Assembly (NCBI GenBank): GCA_964387965.1 | Contig: CAYLXO010000015.1 | Coordinates: 1 to 15,124, forward strand | DNA: 15,124 nucleotides | Source of the DNA: CAITQP01 sp964387965 | GTDB taxonomy: Bacteria; Patescibacteriota; Minisyncoccia; Phycocordibacterales; UBA9973 | Reading direction: 5' to 3' | In this document: positions 12,025 through 15,124 of the stretch, piece by piece | Layout: each line of letters begins with the position of its first letter | Position numbering within the stretch: the first letter of the stretch is position 1 | Position numbers and translations under genes: made by a program | Notes under the pieces: model-generated | Databases searched by the model: none | What the model saw: the letters and a program-made list of their open reading frames with translations, nothing else | Told to the model about the DNA's origin: nothing

Positions 12025-13632
12025 ATGGCGCACAAGCCAAGTACATTTTGGCGAATAGCCTCATATTTTAAAGATAACAAAAAGACGGTACTCTTTTTGC
12101 TTATTCTTATTGTTATTTCTCAAGGAGCGAGTATCATTGTTCCATTTATTTCAAAAAATCTTATCGATGCTCTTACTGGATATATAAAGCAGGGGGGAGG
12201 AGCTATGCCATGGAACACACTACTTTGGTGTGCTATTGGTATCCTTGTTGCCTCACTTATATCAAGCATTCTTGAATCAATTTACTATTACCGAATGTTT
12301 CTGCTCGTCACAAAGGTAGAAGATAAGGTTCGACGCATGGCATTTGAGCGTTACTTGCAACTTCATTCATTATTCCATCATAGTGCATCAAGCGGACAGA
12401 TTATTGGCCGTATCGAGCGTGGAGGTGTTTCGTTCTTTACAACCACGAACGATATTATCGGTCAAAATATTATTCCACCGCTCATTATTTTCATCTGTTC
12501 ATTTACAGCACTTTTGTATCAGAATGTTTGGATTGGTATTGCAGTGCTTATACCGTTTCCGATTTACCTACTTGCAACACGCAGTATTGCAAACAAGATT
12601 TATTACATTGAACAGCAATCAAATGATGCATTCGAGGGTATTTCGAAAGAAATGTATGATGTTGCCGGCAATGTGCTTACCGTGAAGAAATTTTCACAGG
12701 AAGAAGTCGAGAGTGCAAATCATGAACATCTCATAAAAAATGCTCGTGAAATTCAATATGGAGCAGAGCGACTTTGGGGAAAGGTTGAAAGTATTCAAAA
12801 CGCGATTGCGATTACAGGGCGTATTGCCGTGCTTGCGTTATCCGCATGGTTTGTATTAAACGGTACTGCTACTATCGGAGAATTTGTGTTGTTCGTAACA
12901 CTCCAAAATATGGCATATCAACCACTCAAAACACTTTCATCACTCTTTACTCGTATTCGTCGCAATTTCACACGTATCGAGCGTATGTTTGCTGTATTGG
13001 ACGAAGAAGTCCACGTGCTTGATAAGCCGAATGCAGTTTCATTGCCAGCATTAAAAGAGAAAATTGAATTTAAGAATGTTTCCTTTTCGTATCGTGGCAA
13101 TGACCAATATGCACTCAAAAATATTAATGTTGTTATTCCAGCTGGAACTCGCGTGGCACTTGTCGGACGTTCAGGTGGTGGAAAAACAACATTTATCAAT
13201 ATGATTTTGCGCTCCTATGATCCGCAAGAAGGAGGGATTTATTTTGATGATGTTGATATCCGAGATGTTACACAAGAGAGTTTGCGTAATCAGATCGCTG
13301 TTGTGCCACAAGAAGTAGATCTCTTTTCACGTACCGTAACTGAAAATATTGCATATGGACGAGAATCATATACCGAAAAAGAAGTAGAAAATGCAGCAAA
13401 GACAGCGCTCGCACATGATTTTATTCTAAAACTTGATAACGGATACAATACGACTGTCGGTGANNNNNNNNNNNNNNNNNNNNNNNNNNNNNNNNNNNNN
13501 NNNNNNNNNNNNNNNNNNNNNNNNNNNNNNNNNNNNNNNNNNNNNNNNNNNNNNNNNNNNNNNCACCACGAATTATTAAAGAAAAGCCCAACATATATAA
13601 AACTACACGAACAACAATTTAAAGAAGATTAA
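12025..13632 (+). CDS. ABC exporter half-transporter (membrane plus ATPase domains), interrupted by an assembly gap
   Basis: A type IV exporter subunit. The membrane domain (about 1-320) has about six helices, beginning with TVLFLLILIVISQGASIIVPFISK. The ATP-binding domain starts near residue 345 and shows Walker A GRSGGGKTT (381-389) and the Q-loop VVPQEVDLF near residue 428. After TTVG the sequence is replaced by 100 Ns (13464-13563) and resumes at HHELLKKSPTYIKL, the usual C-terminal tail. The signature LSGGQ, Walker B and H-loop therefore lie in the gap and are unseen. Family spacing calls for about 86 residues there, whereas 100 Ns hold about 33, so the true gap is probably some 150 bases longer. 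It would work as a homo- or heterodimer; substrate unknown (lipid, peptide or drug). The methyltransferase gene follows after one base. Confidence 0.9.
   Translation: MAHKPSTFWRIASYFKDNKKTVLFLLILIVISQGASIIVPFISKNLIDALTGYIKQGGGAMPWNTLLWCAIGILVASLISSILESIYYYRMFLLVTKVEDKVRRMAFERYLQLHSLFHHSASSGQIIGRIERGGVSFFTTTNDIIGQNIIPPLIIFICSFTALLYQNVWIGIAVLIPFPIYLLATRSIANKIYYIEQQSNDAFEGISKEMYDVAGNVLTVKKFSQEEVESANHEHLIKNAREIQYGAERLWGKVESIQNAIAITGRIAVLALSAWFVLNGTATIGEFVLFVTLQNMAYQPLKTLSSLFTRIRRNFTRIERMFAVLDEEVHVLDKPNAVSLPALKEKIEFKNVSFSYRGNDQYALKNINVVIPAGTRVALVGRSGGGKTTFINMILRSYDPQEGGIYFDDVDIRDVTQESLRNQIAVVPQEVDLFSRTVTENIAYGRESYTEKEVENAAKTALAHDFILKLDNGYNTTVGXXXXXXXXXXXXXXXXXXXXXXXXXXXXXXXXXXHHELLKKSPTYIKLHEQQFKED
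13464..13563. other. Assembly gap (100 Ns)
   Basis: A run of exactly 100 unknown bases, a common placeholder length for scaffold gaps. It falls in the ATPase domain of the ABC exporter between the Q-loop region and the C-terminal tail. Reading frame across it is not evidence of true length. Confidence 0.98.
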
Positions 13633-13633
13633 G

Positions 13634-14248
13634 ATGAAAAAAAATCACAAAACAAACAAATTTAATTCCGAATATGGGGGGCACGGATGGGAGGAAGCAC
13701 AGAAAAAGGGAATTACTCCTGCAAACATCAAATATCTACCCGTTGCATACGAGCAATTTGTAGAAAAACTTAATATAACAAATGACACTGCGCTTGTTGT
13801 CCTTGGCGAGGTACAGGACCCACAAAATGTAGGAGCAATTATTCGTACATGTGCAGGGTTTGGCATCGCTGGAGTACTTATTCCAGATCGAAGAACAGCA
13901 CAAGTAAACGCTACTGTTGTAAAAGTGTCTGCCGGAATGGCGTTTCAAGTTCCTCTTGTTTCGATTAGTAATGTCAATGAAACCCTTCGTGATTTGAAAA
14001 AACGAGGATTTTGGACGTATGGACTTGATGGTGGCGCAAAGCAGTCTATCCATGATGAAAAATTTGAAGCACCAAGTGTATTTATTCTTGGAAATGAAGG
14101 AGCTGGAATTCGCCAGAAAACACTTGAGAATTGCGATATCCCACTTGTGATACCTATGAATCCAAAATGCGAGTCACTTAATGTGGCAGCAAGTGCAGCT
14201 GTTGCGCTGTACGCATGGAGTACAAAGCATCCTCGTGCGCTTGAATAA
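13634..14248 (+). CDS. SpoU (TrmH/RlmB-like) 2'-O-ribose RNA methyltransferase
   Basis: A SAM-dependent SPOUT-fold enzyme that methylates ribose 2'-OH groups in rRNA or tRNA. All three SpoU motifs are present: motif 1 DPQNVGAIIRTCAGFG with the catalytic Arg; motif 2 ILGNEGAGIR; motif 3 IPMNPKCESLNVAASAAVALY. The catalytic domain spans about residues 50-200. The pattern RRTAQVNATVVKVSAGMAFQVPL is closest to RlmB, which makes Gm2251 in 23S rRNA. The N-terminal 50 residues are short, basic and Gly/Lys-rich (KKNHKTNKFNSEYGGHGWEE) and do not look like the usual substrate-binding domain, so the exact target is uncertain. It begins one base after the ABC stop, preceded by a weak AAAGAAG, so it is cotranscribed with the transporter. 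Confidence 0.9.
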   Translation: MKKNHKTNKFNSEYGGHGWEEAQKKGITPANIKYLPVAYEQFVEKLNITNDTALVVLGEVQDPQNVGAIIRTCAGFGIAGVLIPDRRTAQVNATVVKVSAGMAFQVPLVSISNVNETLRDLKKRGFWTYGLDGGAKQSIHDEKFEAPSVFILGNEGAGIRQKTLENCDIPLVIPMNPKCESLNVAASAAVALYAWSTKHPRALE

Positions 14249-14277
14249 TTGCTAAATAAGCTAATTTAGTCTACATT
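14249..14277 (+). promoter_or_regulatory. Promoter of the ZIP transporter gene with embedded palindrome
   Basis: TTGCTA (14249-14254), a 17-bp spacer and TACATT (14272-14277), then 6 bases to the ATG at 14284. The spacer is almost filled by a near-perfect 18-bp palindrome CTAAATAAGCTAATTTAG (14252-14269; only one symmetric pair of positions breaks it), placed like a repressor operator. Confidence 0.5.
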
Positions 14278-14283
14278 TGTCTT

Positions 14284-15009
14284 ATGACCCAGGTATTTTT
14301 ATCGCTCGCAACATTCTTCTCAACTTTATTTGGGGGATTGTTTTCGATAAAAAATAAAGACAGACTGCATCTTGTGATGGGATTTACTGCCGGGGTTCTT
14401 CTTGGGGTTATTGCTTTTGATATCTTTCCAGAGATTATTGAGATGATTGGTTCTACGGGAATCGACTCAATGTATGTAATGCTTGCACTTGTAGGTGGCT
14501 TCCTTGTATTTCATATACTTGAAAAATCAATTGCGCTCCATCATTCACACGAAGAAGAGTATGCAGACCATCGTCACCCTCATGTAGGAGTTGCATCAGC
14601 GCTCGCACTCGCAGGGCACAGTTTCATGGATGGAGTTGGTATTGGACTTGCGTTTAAGGTGTCACCGGAAATTGGCTTTGTTGTTGCAGTTGCGGTAATC
14701 GCGCACGATTTTACTGATGGAATGAATACTGTCGCACTTATGCTTTCAAATAATAATACGGTCAAAAAAGCACGATGGTTTCTGCTTATTGATGCACTCG
14801 CACCAGTATTGGGTGCTCTTTCAACGATGTTTTTCACAGTATCTGAGAATTTCTTGGTGATTTATCTTGGTTTCTTTGCTGGTTTTCTCTTATATATCGG
14901 AGCATCTGACATCTTGCCTGAAGCTCACTCAAAGCATAGTTCATGGAAGACCATTGCTCTTACAATTTTGGGAGCTGCAGTGATGTTTTTTGTAACAAGA
15001 GCATTATAG
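14284..15009 (+). CDS. ZIP-family divalent metal transporter
   Basis: ZIP proteins move Zn2+, Fe2+ or Mn2+ into the cytoplasm. The 241-residue protein has about eight hydrophobic segments (about 2-22, 28-48, 58-76, 99-120, 127-147, 160-182, 187-207 and 222-239). The paired metal-site helices carry HSFMDGVGIGLAF and HDFTDGMNTVALM, with the family's His-x-x-x-Asp pattern, and DILPEAHS occurs near the C-terminus. A His/Glu-rich loop (HHSHEEEYADHRHPH, about residues 82-96) lies between helices 3 and 4, where ZIPs typically have a metal-sensing histidine loop. The start is supported by a -10 box 6 nt upstream, and the promoter contains a palindrome that could be a metal-repressor site. Metal specificity cannot be read directly. 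Confidence 0.92.
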   Translation: MTQVFLSLATFFSTLFGGLFSIKNKDRLHLVMGFTAGVLLGVIAFDIFPEIIEMIGSTGIDSMYVMLALVGGFLVFHILEKSIALHHSHEEEYADHRHPHVGVASALALAGHSFMDGVGIGLAFKVSPEIGFVVAVAVIAHDFTDGMNTVALMLSNNNTVKKARWFLLIDALAPVLGALSTMFFTVSENFLVIYLGFFAGFLLYIGASDILPEAHSKHSSWKTIALTILGAAVMFFVTRAL

Positions 15010-15011
15010 GT

Positions 15012-15040
15012 TTGACATATCCTAGGCGTCTTGGTATCCT
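15012..15040 (+). promoter_or_regulatory. Strong sigma70-type promoter near the right edge
   Basis: A perfect -35 TTGACA (15012-15017), 17-bp spacer and TATCCT (15035-15040). Start predicted near 15047. CCTAGG palindromes at 15021-15026 (in the spacer) and 15046-15051 (at the start site), with flanking T and A, form a 7-bp inverted repeat that could be an operator. Confidence 0.7.
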
Positions 15041-15046
15041 TAGAAC

Positions 15047-15123
15047 CTAGGAATGAATACATACAATTCTACATTTCCTAGATTGAACCCCACACCGATT
15101 TGCGGTGCAGGGGCTATTTTTTT
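15047..15123 (+). ncRNA. Candidate small RNA or attenuated leader
   Basis: From the predicted start site the RNA would form hairpin 1, CTAGGAA (15047-15053) with TTCCTAG (15075-15081), then the terminator hairpin at 15088-15113 and a run of seven T. The product would be about 77 nt with two stems. A short frame (ATG at 15053) runs off the window edge through the terminator, so a leader peptide with attenuation of a gene beyond the window is the main alternative. Confidence 0.45.
15088..15123 (+). terminator. Strong intrinsic terminator
   Basis: CCCC (15088-15091) pairs with GGGG (15110-15113) and CACCG (15093-15097) with CGGTG (15103-15107) around a 5-base loop, followed by CTA and seven T. 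It may also end transcripts of the ZIP gene upstream. Confidence 0.8.
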
Positions 15124-15124
15124 G

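Noticed and set aside
15053..15124. Open frame beginning MNTYNSTFPRLN and running off the edge
   Set aside because: It passes through a strong terminator hairpin and T-run, so I treat it as a possible leader peptide at most; sequence beyond the window is needed.
1..15124. CRISPR array, insertion sequence or prophage
   Set aside because: No regularly spaced long direct repeats, transposase, integrase or phage structural motifs were seen; the only repeats are the short arrays and inverted repeats listed.

Overview
The window is a low-GC (roughly 40%), gene-dense stretch of bacterial chromosome. It reads most like a member of the Candidate Phyla Radiation (Patescibacteria, Parcubacteria-like). 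This is an inference from four things: very short intergenic spacers, small orphan membrane proteins, few Shine-Dalgarno sequences, and -10 boxes placed about six bases before the start codon. TAA, TAG and TGA are all used as stops, so the recoded Gracilibacteria/SR1 groups do not fit. One tRNA lies on the minus strand; every recognisable protein gene lies on the plus strand. A run of 100 Ns breaks an ABC transporter gene.

Layout. Positions 53-170 hold tRNA-Gln(CUG) and its promoter (minus strand), divergent from msrA (202-693). Next are two orphan membrane proteins (751-1851), then a compact run of a VOC protein, a one-domain rhodanese and a conserved protein of unknown function (1882-3056). 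Malic enzyme (3074-4216) follows. A DoxX-like membrane protein, an anchored FMN-binding-domain protein and an ApbE-type flavin transferase (4261-6269) form a candidate flavin-based redox module; a 109-bp symmetric non-coding element (5260-5368) sits before apbE. TrhO (6291-7178) is followed by the first two proline-synthesis genes in the order proA-proB (7209-9527). An FMN riboswitch with its own terminator (9546-9730) precedes ribE, ribH and ribBA (9774-12002), which overlap one another. The end holds an ABC exporter with the assembly gap (12025-13632), a SpoU/RlmB-like RNA methyltransferase (13634-14248), a ZIP metal transporter (14284-15009), and a promoter-hairpin-terminator unit that may be a small RNA (15012-15123).

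How it fits together. Flavin is the main theme. The rib operon supplies riboflavin under FMN feedback, and ApbE could attach flavin to the FMN-binding-domain protein at the membrane beside DoxX. MsrA, the oxygen-dependent tRNA hydroxylase TrhO and the rhodaneses suggest contact with oxygen. Malic enzyme supplies pyruvate and reduced nicotinamide cofactor. Proline and riboflavin synthesis are uncommon in the reduced genomes of this radiation, so these blocks may be acquired or selectively kept. No CRISPR array, transposase, rRNA or phage gene was seen.

Most novel-looking items: the repeated leaderless-type promoters; a GAAA-capped insertion in the usually short P2 loop of the FMN aptamer; the DoxX/FMN-binding/ApbE set, with a changed flavin-acceptor motif and no visible export signal on ApbE; a riboflavin operon without ribD whose RibBA has Gln in place of a conserved Glu; the 109-bp symmetric element; and the candidate small RNA at the right edge.
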